From: Ailanthus altissimus
Lineage: Eukaryota > Streptophyta > Magnoliopsida > Sapindales > Simaroubaceae
DNA length: 64,000 nt
Direction: 5' to 3'
Assembly: GCA_946807835.1 (NCBI GenBank)
Contig: OX327696.1
Location: 7,390,501-7,454,500 of the forward strand
Within the stretch, counting starts at the first letter, position 1; each line of letters opens with the position of its first letter. The translations under genes and the position numbers were made by a program. This document shows positions 21,722 to 32,259 of this stretch, in pieces. Under the pieces are notes generated by a model, which did no database searches, had not been told where the DNA came from, and was given only the letters and a program-made list of their open reading frames with translations.

Positions 21722-22345
21722 ATGAAAGTTACATTAGTACTACTGTCTTCCCTTATCTTTGCCTTTATTACAAGGCCATTGCCTGTGTTAGGCGATGCTT
21801 CACCTGATCCGGTGCTTGACATCGCCGGTAAGAAGCTCCGAACAGGCATTGATTATTACATCGTGCCAGCGGTCAGCGACGAACAAGGTGGCGGGCTTAC
21901 TTTTGTCACTACTGGCAATGAAACGTGTCCGCTTGGTGTTGTTCAAGCACAAGAACAAATAGACAATGGCGTCCCATTGACATTTTCACCTGTGAACCCC
22001 AAGAAAGGGGTCGTCCGCTTATCTACTGACTTAAATATCAAGTTTGATGCAGCGACAAGCTGTTCCGAGTCCACAGTCTGGAAGCTTGACGATTATGATG
22101 AGTCACTGGGGCAGTGGTTTGTGATAACTGGGGGAGTTGAAGGGAATCCAGGTCCCAAAACAACAAGAAATTGGTTTAAGATTGAGAAGTATGATGATGA
22201 CTACAAGCTTGTTTTCTGCCCTACAGTCTGTAAATTCTGCAAGGTTCAATGCCGAGACGTTGGCATTTATGTAGATTATGCTCGTGGTATACGGCGTTTG
22301 GCTTTGAGTGATGTACCACTCAAAGTATTGTTCAAAAAGGCTTGA
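21722..22345 (+). CDS. Kunitz-type (miraculin-like) protease inhibitor 1, secreted
   Basis: The 207-residue protein belongs to the soybean trypsin inhibitor (Kunitz, MEROPS I3) family. It has a signal peptide (residues 1-24, cut likely after L-G), the N-terminal D-P-V-L-D-I-A-G signature, a beta-trefoil core, W-K-L-D (120-123) and W-F-K-I-E (151-155). Six Cys (69, 114, 166, 170, 173, 177) fit the pair Cys69-Cys114 and a C-terminal cluster. The reactive-loop region is S-P-V-N-P-K-K (89-95), with Asn-Pro where trypsin inhibitors have Arg/Lys, so trypsin inhibition is doubtful. One N-glycosylation sequon, N-E-T, is at 66-68. The ATG at 21722 was chosen because it starts the signal peptide; the upstream ATG 21683 would add 13 residues. 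Kunitz genes usually lack introns, as here. Defence or storage roles are likely but not shown. Confidence 0.92.
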   Translation: MKVTLVLLSSLIFAFITRPLPVLGDASPDPVLDIAGKKLRTGIDYYIVPAVSDEQGGGLTFVTTGNETCPLGVVQAQEQIDNGVPLTFSPVNPKKGVVRLSTDLNIKFDAATSCSESTVWKLDDYDESLGQWFVITGGVEGNPGPKTTRNWFKIEKYDDDYKLVFCPTVCKFCKVQCRDVGIYVDYARGIRRLALSDVPLKVLFKKA

Positions 22346-23390
22346 AGATCTTCTGGTTCTCATGATGAATGAATCATCCCAAAGTTACAGTTTTATACAG
22401 TGTTTTACTAGATAAATAAACTTTCACCATGCATGTAATAAATAAGAGTTGCATCAGTAATATTGCGCTCGTATAAATGGTAAAAGCTTTTCTTCGTGTT
22501 TCTCTATATTTTCTGCTTGTTTCTCTACTTATCAAGATTTACTATTCCGGAAATTTCATTTTTATGAAATATTTCAAAATCACGATGATATGGTGTACTG
22601 ATATGAATATAATTCATACAAGTGCAATTACATCATGCATATATTTTACAATCTCACCTTTCCCAACTAACTATTAGCTCATGATATCGCAACGAATATA
22701 TACATGCAATCATTTTCCTGCATGTATTTGAAAACTTTCTTAATCGAAAGGTCTATATATTTAAAGGCCAATTTATAATTTTTTTTGTCAAAGGCCTTAA
22801 ATTTACGGCCTTATAATTATTTAACCTCCCCACTATTTCCATTATATCGGAAAGTCTTATGATTAATTTATGATCCTTGCTCTTCGTAGTATGATTGAGA
22901 TCCTATAAATAACAATATAGTTGAAGAAATGAACTATATAATTTTTTGTTTTATAATTTTGTTCTTTGCCGTTGTTTTTATAACAGACATAGAATTTTTT
23001 AAGAAAATACAGAATTTTTTTTTTTTCTGAAATCTAAACTAGTTTATTGTTTAGTACTTCAAGTTTTTTAAGGCTTGTATTTGAAACTTCCGTGCAATTC
23101 GGTAATTAATCCCTCATACCTGCACCTTCAAAACGTAGATTTAAGTTACTCTTCACTCTCCCCTTCGAAATATAAAATTAATTTAAAAAAAAAAGATGTG
23201 ATTGTCATACATTTATGCTTAATTGAAAAAAAAAATCAAATTTCTTATTTTATCTTAATTGTAGAATGCTATGGTCTAAAATCTACTTATTAAATTCTTT
23301 TATTTACTATCATACAAAACGTATTCCTTAATTTTCTGTTCAAATGTTTTATTATTTTCAAAAAAATATACTGTAAAATTATAAACATGG
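22346..23390 (+). other. Kunitz gene 1 3' flank with polyadenylation signals
   Basis: AATAAA occurs at 22415-22420 and 22437-22442, about 70-95 bp past the stop, and both are kept in copy 2 (55172-55177, 55198-55203). The flank matches 55107-55720. About 345 bp near 22960-23310 has no counterpart in the second copy. Frames 22477-22677 and 23075-23293 are shadows. Confidence 0.55.
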
Positions 23391-23620
23391 GTGATTCTCT
23401 TATGATACATGGGTTTCTTACTTAAGTGGATTGCACTTTAGTTATTACAAAACACAACCCCTTATTACTCATTCATGAGCATAATAAATATAAAATATGT
23501 CTTTTATACCCTCTGTACCCATTCTATATTCAACTTCAGTTGAAGACAAAGCATCTCAAAAATAAATATTCTTTTACACCCTTCGTAGCCATTATATTTC
23601 TAACTTCAGTTGGATGATCT
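23390..23620 (-). pseudogene. Copia RNase H/3' pol remnant, shared with 56110-56300
   Basis: The block 'cttacttaagt.gatt' to 'cttcagttgaagacaaagc' matches 56128-56282 beyond Kunitz gene 2. The second copy is continuous with a minus-strand Copia reverse transcriptase, so this is a short piece of the same element. It shows that the duplicated unit included Copia sequence. Confidence 0.5.
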
Positions 23621-23637
23621 GTAAATCAAGTTTGTTA

Positions 23638-23920
23638 TAAATAATGTTTTACTAAATAAATGAAATTTTGCCATGTATAAAATAAATAAAGTTGCATCAG
23701 TGTGCTATTGCACTCAGATAAATGGTAAAAACTTTTCTTTGTGTTTCTTTATATTTTCTAACTTGTTCCTCTGCATATCAAGACTTAGTATTTTGGAAAC
23801 TTCATTTTTCCAAAAATATTTTGATTTGCAAAGTTTAAAATAAAATCGTAATTGACTGTGTTAAATTTTAGAGTTCAAAATCACGATGATATGGAGCATA
23901 CTTCTATGACTATATCTATT
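23638..23920 (+). repeat. Relic of a Kunitz 3' flank without coding sequence
   Basis: It repeats the sequence that follows Kunitz gene 1 (22388-22600): 'gttttactaaataaatgaaa', 'aagttgcatcag', 'cttttcttt.tgtttct' and 'caaaatcacgatgatatgg'. No Kunitz coding sequence precedes it, so it is the leftover of another copy or of a partial tandem duplication. Confidence 0.65.
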
Positions 23921-25424
23921 GTGATGATTTGAGCCTAAGTATTAAATCTAAGTATCTTCAATGTTATGAGTTCGAAAATGAGGCTATCTTATGTTTGAAA
24001 AAATTTTAAAGTTTAAGAGATTTGATGTTGTGAATTTGTTTTAGTGATTTTAGATTTGACATTATTTAACTAAAATAAATTTGGTATTAGGCTATAAGAA
24101 GTATGGGAATGGGGCTTGCATAATAAATAATGAGGAAACACAATTAATGGAGGGTACTAGAACACTATTATGAGTGTTGAATTTTGTTTTGGGTTGCTTT
24201 GTGTGTGGGACAATTTTATGGTGTCAAGCAGTAAGAAACCCTAATATAGAGATTAGAGTGGACATACTTATTGAAATTTGTCTACGGCTATCAGTATTAT
24301 CTTATAAATGTTAAAAGTCTAAACTTAATAGAAATTACTAAATTATGAATGTGGATTGAATACAACATGAAAGAGAATGAAGAATAAGGGTAGGAAACAT
24401 GCATTTAGTAGGCTAGGGAAATAAAATTATGACGTAGTATTTTACTTGTAAAGGAATGCTTTTGTTTGGTTAGAGTTTTATAGTAGATTAAGACTTTTTT
24501 TTTTTGACAACTTTCCTTTTAAAATATAAATTATTTAATGAGTTTTTCAAACTAATTAAAAGAAAAATAAATTTTCTAAATAAAAAATAATAGATACCCA
24601 ATTTATTTTGAATAAAATATTAATTTATTAGATTACCCACTCATAAAAACAAAATAATGGAGAAAATAAAATTTTTAAACTATTTCCAACAAACTCAGAT
24701 AATTCAAGATTGTGGCAGCCAACTCCGTCAATAACTAACTTAGAACTTGATACTTTTTAACTTTGACAAACAGCTCCCTAGTGAGAAATCTGAATTGAGG
24801 AAGCTCGATTGAGATCCGTAGTCTGATTTGACACCAAGCTAAGGGCCTAGTGAGGCAGATCGCTTCATGAGGAATTGTTTTTTTGGCAGAGGTGAGCATC
24901 ACTTACCGAGAAAAGACGGTGACTCGTACTAAACAAAGGCAGGCTAGAATTGAAATAGAGTGTGTAGCCACATGACAGCTCCGATCAGCGTGTTTCAAGT
25001 GGCCTTGAACAAATCAGCAAGAGAGGATTGCAACAGAGTTGTCGATGAGGCAGAACACTAGACGGAGATGATGGTTGCGGCTGGATTTAACATCTTCTGG
25101 AAACTATGTCGGTGGTGGTGGAAACAAGTTGTACAGTGTGTAGGAAATCTAAAGATGGTTTTAGTTTGTTGATTGATGGCGGCAACAGGTGGCAGCGACA
25201 ATGATGTTGGTAGTCCAGGGACACCAAAGAGGGGAAAATACAGATTCTCAAATTTGATCCTATATTTCAGACTTCAAAATATAATTACAAAAGATTGCAT
25301 AAAAATGCAAATTCCAAATGGGGATATTTAAAATTCCGTTTAAAAATATGATTTACATGATTATTAATGTATGTCTCAAATCTATTACTTTATAATATCT
25401 ATATGAAGTTGTTAATATCTCAAC
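23921..25424. other. Unassigned region with a GC-richer block at 24700-25230
   Basis: The first 780 bp is AT-rich without a gene. The block 24700-25230 is clearly richer in G and contains phrases like 'gtcggtggtggtggaaac' and 'ggcggcaacaggtggcagcg', but no frame longer than 60 codons. It could be a captured gene fragment inside a non-autonomous transposon. I could not mark termini. Confidence 0.3.
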
Positions 25425-26189
25425 CAAGTTGTGCCATACTCATCATCATGTTCTTGTTTTAATATGACTTGTTACCTAAAAGGTATTACGGAACAAGTGT
25501 AGGAGAAGAAAATGGGATTTCAATACTGATTCTAAAGTATATCTTTGGCTGCATAATAAACATTGGATTTCAGCTTGCAATCTGCAGTATTCAATCTTAA
25601 TTATAGATCTTTCAAGTTGGACTCTGAATAGAAAATAAATATTGAATCACTATTTGATTATATTAAGATAATATGTGACAGATTGTTTAATAATTAGGAT
25701 GTGTGTTATCAACCTATGGGTTTTGAATTGGAATTAGGATCCTCTTCTAAACTAAATTTATTTAAGTTTTTAAGAATCTTTCGATACGTGTTAAAACTTC
25801 TACATGAGTAGTTAAAATCTATTCTTTTATTGTTTTTTACTTTCATCAATCACTAATCACATGCTTCTGTTTACTTAGGTGAAAGCTCAATTTAGAAGAA
25901 AATTCTAATCCCTCAAATTGATAGATTGAGTGAGCTAATCAAAATAAAGAAGCTTTACCAATTCACTAAAACTCTTCAAAGTTCTAATTAGGAAACATCC
26001 ACTAGCTATATAAATTTGAGATCTATTCTAGGTCATTTATACGAAAAACCAAAGCAAGAATTAATAAAAATGAAATATAAAATAATACTGATGTCTCTCA
26101 TTATATTTCCCTTTATTACAAGGCGAGTGCCTATGCTAGGTGATACTTCATGTGATTCGGTGTTTGACATCGTCTATAAGAGGTGTTAA
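25425..26189 (+). pseudogene. Kunitz inhibitor pseudogene, cut off after the signal peptide
   Basis: The region 25425-26040 resembles the upstream region of Kunitz gene 1, including 'gttgtgccata' and 'caacctatgggt'. The coding part starts at ATG 26070 and runs 39 codons to TAA 26187-26189. Residues 1-24 match the Kunitz signal peptide, with I-I-F-P-F-I-T-R at 11-18, and then D-T-S-C-D-S-V-F-D-I-V follows where the intact genes have D-A-S-P-D-P-V-L-D-I-A. After 'aagagg' (26178-26183) an unrelated LTR-like sequence begins and supplies the stop codon. The remaining 80% of the protein is missing. Confidence 0.85.
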
Positions 26190-27500
26190 ATATTTTATGT
26201 TATTTTGTGTCTCTAAAGTAATTGTAATAATATTTTATTTAATTAATAAAATTTATTCATACATATAGTTGAACATATATTGATGAGTCCATATTTATAA
26301 AGTATATGATCGATATATAATACTAATACAAAAAGTATAGATCATAAGTTTTTTATAAATTAAATCTAATTCACAGCCATTAATGAAAAAGACATTTTAG
26401 TATGTAAAATCTAATTTTTCTACTTCATATAGTAGATTATTTGCCTTGATCATTGAAGTAAAAAAAACTAGAGTATATGATACATTAAACATGATTATTA
26501 TAAATTTCGATCAGGTCTAAATGTTATTGACTTTAATTCATAAAAGCATTAATAAGCTTGATTGACATTAATCATGAGCAAGTAATATACTTACATTTAT
26601 ATATTTTATCTTTTAAGTAATCACGAATTTTTTTTAGATCCATGTAAACAATTAAAACCTTGATAACTTTAAGATATAATTTTATGAGTCGTAGGAACTT
26701 ATATTTCTAAGATCGAATCTAATAAATAATATTCACTAAGCTATTTACTGTAGTTGATCATTTAAATCTATAGGCACAGTTTATTTAATAAATTATTTAT
26801 TGAATAATAGTATTTGTTTATAAATATATTTACAAATATAGATATATTAAAAAAAATCATTAGAGAATTCAATGACTTAAAGGTAAATAGATAATTAAAG
26901 AAGTAAGACATTTTTTTGTGACCTAGTTTTAATTATGAACATTAATTATAGGCAATTAAGTGGTTATTATTGGTTTAGGGTCAAGCCTAATTTAATTGAA
27001 TGAGTTTTAATTAAAATAAATTTTTTATTTATTTAACATAAGTTGTTAAAGTACAGTCTTTGACTTTTAGTATAATAGTTTTATATTATATTTAAAGAAC
27101 TAATGGATTATAAGATAACTAGACTAGCCTTTTAAGTTAGAGTTAAGAGACCTATGGGTATTATAGTTCATGTACTAGCTCAAATTCTAATTAAATTCTA
27201 AATTCATATCATAATCATAATCTAAATACCAAAAAGAGATTCATGTACATAGGAGAGATATAGAGTAATAAAGGATAAGAGTGAGAATAATTTACGTATT
27301 CTTATGTAGAAAAAGAATTAGCCTTAAGCTACTTCTCTTCTCTTATTTTTGGGTATGCATAAGTTTGAAAATTAAGAGTAGATCTACATCTTCACATGCA
27401 TGAGTTTGAAACTTGAGAATAGTAGAAAAGATTGTAATTTAGATAATCTTTTATACTTATATGTGTAATTATAAACAATATAATTTAACTTCCGTTGTAT
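26184..27500. repeat. LTR-like insertion in the Kunitz pseudogene
   Basis: It starts with TGTTAAATA exactly where Kunitz similarity ends. Its first 700 bp is an inverted relative of 6240-6874. The later part has a leader-like stretch (about 27320-27480, 'cttctcttctctta...') as in Copia LTRs. No integrase or reverse transcriptase follows. The right edge is estimated. The Kunitz sequence does not resume, so the right flank was lost. Confidence 0.5.
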
Positions 27501-27959
27501 TTACTTTATTAAATAGAAAAAAGAAAGCAACTTAGCTACTTTTTTTCATATAACATGTATAATTTATTTTTATATATAACGGTTAATTATTTATTGTGAC
27601 ACTAATTGCATATATAATTTTTATTTATTATTTTTATTAATTATATAATAAATAATTTTGTCCATAAAAATAATTTATAATTAGATATTTACGTGTAACA
27701 TTTTTTTTTAAATTATAATAAAAGATGTAATGAAATCATATCATAATTTTTCTATTGATTAATTTTTGGTGATTTTTCAAATTTTTTATATGCCAAATAA
27801 TTGGCATAGAGTTTTAATTTGTCAAACTAAGGCCATTTTTTAGATTTTTTTGGTATGCCATTAATTAGCATAGAGTTTTAATTTGTAAATCTAAGATCAA
27901 ATTATGGCTCTTTTTTATTTTTTATGACAAAAAGAAAAAAAGAAAATCGAAAACTTTAA
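27501..27959. other. AT-rich spacer, no gene seen
   Basis: More than three quarters A/T, with two related phrases 'tgccaaataattggcatagagttttaattt' and 'tgccattaattagcatagagttttaattt' about 60 bp apart near 27790 and 27855. Nothing else is supported. Confidence 0.35.
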
Positions 27960-28365
27960 CAAGAAAAAGCAGCTACGACGAGTTGGCAAGAGCCACACAC
28001 GCAGCCGCCTGTAGTGACGATGGCGTGTGCCACCATCTGCAATGGCAAGCATCCGCGACCAACTGGGGGCATGATCTGTTATCTTCTTGTGCATTTTGGG
28101 CGGACTCATGGCGGCTCCTCATGAACGGCGAACGGAAGATCGACGGTCAGAGAGCACGAAACGAAGATGGCAGACCAACATTTTGGTTAACGTTAGGGTC
28201 ATGGCTAGCAACAGCGAGGGCAACGCAGGCGTTGGGAGAGACGAATGGAGTTGTCTGAAGCTGGCGACAAGCTTCAGAGGAGGTGGACAACATTTTGGGG
28301 GCGGCAGCTGTTGGTTGGGTTGTTTGGAGGGTGGTCGCCGATACGAGAGAAAGATAAAACTCTAG
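27960..28365. other. GC-rich island with overlapping frames on both strands
   Basis: This 400-bp block is strikingly G/C-rich against its surroundings. Frames of 64-92 codons are open on both strands, as expected from high GC alone. None shows a domain I know. It lies between AT-rich flanks and looks like a captured fragment or the inside of a non-autonomous transposon. No terminal repeats could be marked. Confidence 0.35.
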
Positions 28366-29390
28366 TTTCATCTTTCTTTTCACATTTAGCTCCTTTTGGT
28401 TAATTAATTTATGGTCAGAAACGTTTGTAAAATTTGAAAATAGACTGTAATAAAATTGGCTAATTTCATACAGCCTTTAAACTTTGAGTGATTATATTTT
28501 GACGAGAAAAGTTTGTATAATTTGCAATAGGCCCTAATAGTATTTACCTTTTCACTCGGCCCCTTTCAGTTGTAAGTAATTATAATTTAGCGAGAACATA
28601 TTACGTAATTTACGAATAGGTCCTATTTTAACCCAATATTTTTTAAAGACTGATTTTGGATATTTAAAAATTTGAAACTGTCACAAACTACTTTTAAGTT
28701 GTTCCAAGTTTTAAATTTTTTGAACTATATTAAAAAAATTATTGGGTCTAATAATTTTTTTATTAAATTTTATTTTAAGGAAGCCCAAAAGAATTTGAAG
28801 TATAAAATATGTTTAATTTATTTTTTAAAATAAATAAAATTAAAAAATTAAAATCTCAAAATGCCTAGCCCATAAAAAGAGATGAGCAAGTAGAGATTGA
28901 CATTATATAAGAGCCCATATTGACTTTAAATAGAAATTTAAAGAATTTAGGCTAAGTTTTAATGTTATTATTCTTAGAAAAAGTCATGAATTATGAATTA
29001 TTTTTTATCTAATTAATTGATTGGATGAAAAACATGTCATATAGATTAAGAGTGTCATATTCATGTTTGTGCATAAAATATATCATCTTGTGTGAAATTA
29101 ATGATCTAATTGAGATTAAATAAGATTATTGTTATAAATTTAAAATTATATGAATTTATAATTTGATGTGCCCTTATTAAATAAAGCTTAATGCATATTT
29201 CTTCTATCAAGCAAATGATTGATTTTTCCTTCTTTATCCCTAAAGAGATTAGAGACATTTAGATGAGTAAGATCTTAAGAATGTAAGTTATCAATGAGAT
29301 TTGTCTACACATTTTTTCACTTTTTCTTAATAGTTGCAATATAAAGACCAACAAGATACCTTAGTGTATGATAGGCGCAAGACTAATCTC
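28366..29390. other. AT-rich region, no gene seen
   Basis: Repeated phrases of the type 'gcgagaa.agtttg.ataatttgcaaatagg' at 28415-28450, 28500-28535 and 28585-28620 suggest decayed LTR or transposon sequence. No frame or terminus is supported. Confidence 0.3.
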
Positions 29391-30130
29391 CTTTCATGCC
29401 CCCATCTATGACAAGTATTGTCATTATTTTTATTTTTTCCACCTTATTATTTAATTCCACTTTTGTGGTTTTGTACTTTCTTGTTCTTTTTCCATCCCGA
29501 GAGTTTATGACCATTGTGGGGGCAATAACTGTGTCCTTTCCCACTTTCTCAACTATATTCACTATTGTTATGGGGCTTACATTTACTTTATAGAATGATT
29601 GAGAATCAATTAGACATAATTTATGATTTTTTGTTTAAGAAATGTTCATTGTTTTGTTCAACAACTAAAAGACATGAGATTAATTATGAGTATTTTTTTA
29701 AAAAAATGAAGCTCACAATATTGTTGCTACAAGACAATATTAGAGACATAGAAGTTAGAGAACGTAATCAATAGCATGTCCTAGTTTATGACGTTTTCAC
29801 CAAAAATATTTCAACTACGAGGTGATTTTGAAAATAACATAATTATATTTAATAAATTTTTTAAATCTTACAATCTCAAACTCATCCCATTATATCTTAA
29901 TTTCAGAAGGAATACATTCCTCTTATGGTCAAATCTTTCTTTAAGATTTATTCATAAGATCTTTGAGTCCTCTACTGAAAATATTCAACTTTCAAGCTCT
30001 CGTGCAAATGGCGTTGTTGAAAATCATAATTTTGATTTGTCCTATAAAAATACATTATTTTCCTTTTTAATTAAGTATTATCCTATGGCTAAAATGTGCA
30101 TCTTGACATCCAAGACACATGATGCATAAT
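29391..30130 (+). other. Decayed coding-like region, possible integrase remnant
   Basis: Three open frames (29396-29593, 29565-29774, 29788-30129) follow one another on the plus strand. The last contains S-S-R-A-N-G-V-V-E-N-H-N (at about residues 71-82), which recalls the N-G-V-x-E motif of retroelement integrases. Nothing else aligns well. I cannot name the element. Confidence 0.25.
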
Positions 30131-30959
30131 TCCTCTTAAAGACATCAACTATAGGAATTTGCAAGTTTGTTGTAAACATTTTCAAGGGCATTTTAAACAT
30201 AAAAGAAGGAAATTAAAGTTAGTATAATGATATATATAAATATATATATATATATATAATTCAACAAATTAACAATACAAAAACATAATCTTTAGGAGCA
30301 ACGACCTTCTATATATACAAAAGAATAACAATTAGGAGATTTGACTTTTCGTATAAATTATATAATAGTAACTATGAGGCATAGCATTCCATTTGAATAA
30401 GCAATGAAAATGAGACACAAATTTAAATTTTAAATTTATATATATGAAATAAAGTATACAATTTCATATTCTAATGTAAGATTATAACTTAGAACTTTAA
30501 GTTAGAATTATTTATTAGAACTTCATCTTCTAATTTATTTTTTCTCTTTTGCAAACTTTAGGTTACATTCAATAGTTTGTAGTATATGTACATGTTAATG
30601 TAGATTGTAACTTATAAGAATAAATATTGAAATAGCAAGCATTACATAAAAAATAAACAACACATACATATATATCATTATAAGATAATCAGAGTGCATA
30701 TAATAAATTGTTCTTTCCTTATATTATAATGTGCAATATCGAACTATGTGGCAATCACAAAGCATGTTTATAAGGACAGTTGCATTAAATACAAGCATAA
30801 CTAATGATAAAGAAGTAATATAAAAATAATAAAAAAAATATTAAGAACTTAACCTACCAAGTGTACTAAATTAGTATAGCAATAAACAAAATGAGGCATA
30901 AATGAGTGAAAAGAGAAAGTATTTTTTTCCACTAATGTAGAATATATAAATTACAAAGT
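30131..30959. other. AT-rich spacer with (TA)n run at 30222-30260
   Basis: Very low complexity, dominated by A and T, with a dinucleotide run. No gene or terminus is supported. Confidence 0.4.
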
Positions 30960-31561
30960 GATGATTCAACATTTATAATGTCTAAAAGTTGATGTTGTAG
31001 CTTTCATTCACCAATCATATTTTGTCTTATGAGACTTGTTTACCCTAAATTTTAAGGTTAACATAATCCTAAAAAGGGAGATCCTCATCCCTTTAGAAAA
31101 TTTAATTAAGGGACAACCCCATCCCAAAAATTAGGGAATTATATCCCCAAAATTATTTAGTTAATCCAATGAAGGAATTAATGATAAATGACCTTATTAA
31201 TAAGACTTTATTTGAAACCCTACAATATCTATAAAAATGGGATCCCCAAGGGATTCGACATCGACTTGCTCTCAGCTACATCCTTGACATAATTTTTCTT
31301 TTGTTATATTTTTTGCAATAACCATGATTCTTTGTAATTAGATGTAAAATTATTATTCTATAGTGCATATAAATGAGCCTATAGAACTCAATAAAGTGGA
31401 TATAAGTTGGAATTAAGTTGAATCATTATATATTCAGTGTCCATTTTGCTATTATTTTTATTTTGTTAATCTTAATCAATAATTTTTAATAAAAAATAAA
31501 TTTAATTCGTTAATTTGATAAATGCCCAAATATTTGAGTTAATGATTGGCACCGTCTTTAG
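30960..31561 (+). repeat. Gypsy LTR (about 30960-31540) with primer-binding site at 31547
   Basis: A TATA-like box ('tctataaaaatggg', about 31228-31241) and a 'cgacttgctctcagc' leader lie inside the LTR. TTGGCACCGTCTTTAG at 31546-31561 is close to the TGGCGCCGTCTGTGGG site typical of Tat-type Gypsy elements, followed by 'aaaactcatgaag'. The stretch 31350-31520 is related to 46267-46480. The left edge is not certain. Confidence 0.55.
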
Positions 31562-32259
31562 AAAATATAACAAAAACTCATGAAGACTAGTCATAGAGAA
31601 TAACAACCCAAAGATAAGTTTTAAATTTTAATTTTAATTAAATATTAATGTTTGATTTTATGTAGATATGTTTATCTCAATTAGATAAATTTTGATAATA
31701 ACCCCTCAATATTTGAACTAATTTGGTGGTAGGGGCAATCCTGTTGTCAAAAAAAAAAATTAATGAAAAAGAAGAAACAAGAACTGTGTTGTATAACGCA
31801 AAATTTAAAAGAGAGAGAGAATTTGTCCAAGGATAAGATGGAGTTACTACCTTGGTTGAAGAAAGAATTTTTAATTTAAGAAAAAAAAAGCTCCCGGGTT
31901 ATAAAAAAATAAACAAAAGTTCAAGGAGATTTTATTTTTTTTTACCTAAAGTGAACTAGGGATTTGGTCCAAGGTAACCTTAAGATGTGGCAGAGTGACT
32001 AGCAAGGAAAATATCTCATGTTGGCTAAGAAACGCATAAGATAGATTAAAGCAACTACAACAGCCACTACAAACCATCACAGTTGCCACTTATCACTATC
32101 GTGCTAGACATCGTTTGCCACCTTAACTTGTTGGTCAACTCAAAAACCTCTAGCGATAAGAACTTAAGCTACACTACCTTCTACTATCGTTGAAAAATTA
32201 TTAGGCCGTCAAAGTTCAGTTTGTTAAAAAGTTATTATTATGGCATTTATAATATAATA
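31562..32259 (+). other. Leader-like sequence after the Gypsy primer site, no coding frame
   Basis: A/G-rich stretches ('aaagagagagagaatttg' near 31810) resemble Tat-type leaders, but no gag frame follows. The element is cut off near 32220, where the Copia LTR region begins. Confidence 0.35.

Noticed and set aside
22103..22363. Minus-strand open frame within Kunitz gene 1, also found in gene 2 (54864-55142)
   Set aside because: It is the antisense shadow of a conserved coding region. Its conservation follows from the sense gene, and the product looks like no known protein.
28147..28383. Open frames on both strands in the GC-rich island as genes
   Set aside because: High GC alone gives few stops, both strands are open at once, and no domain is visible.
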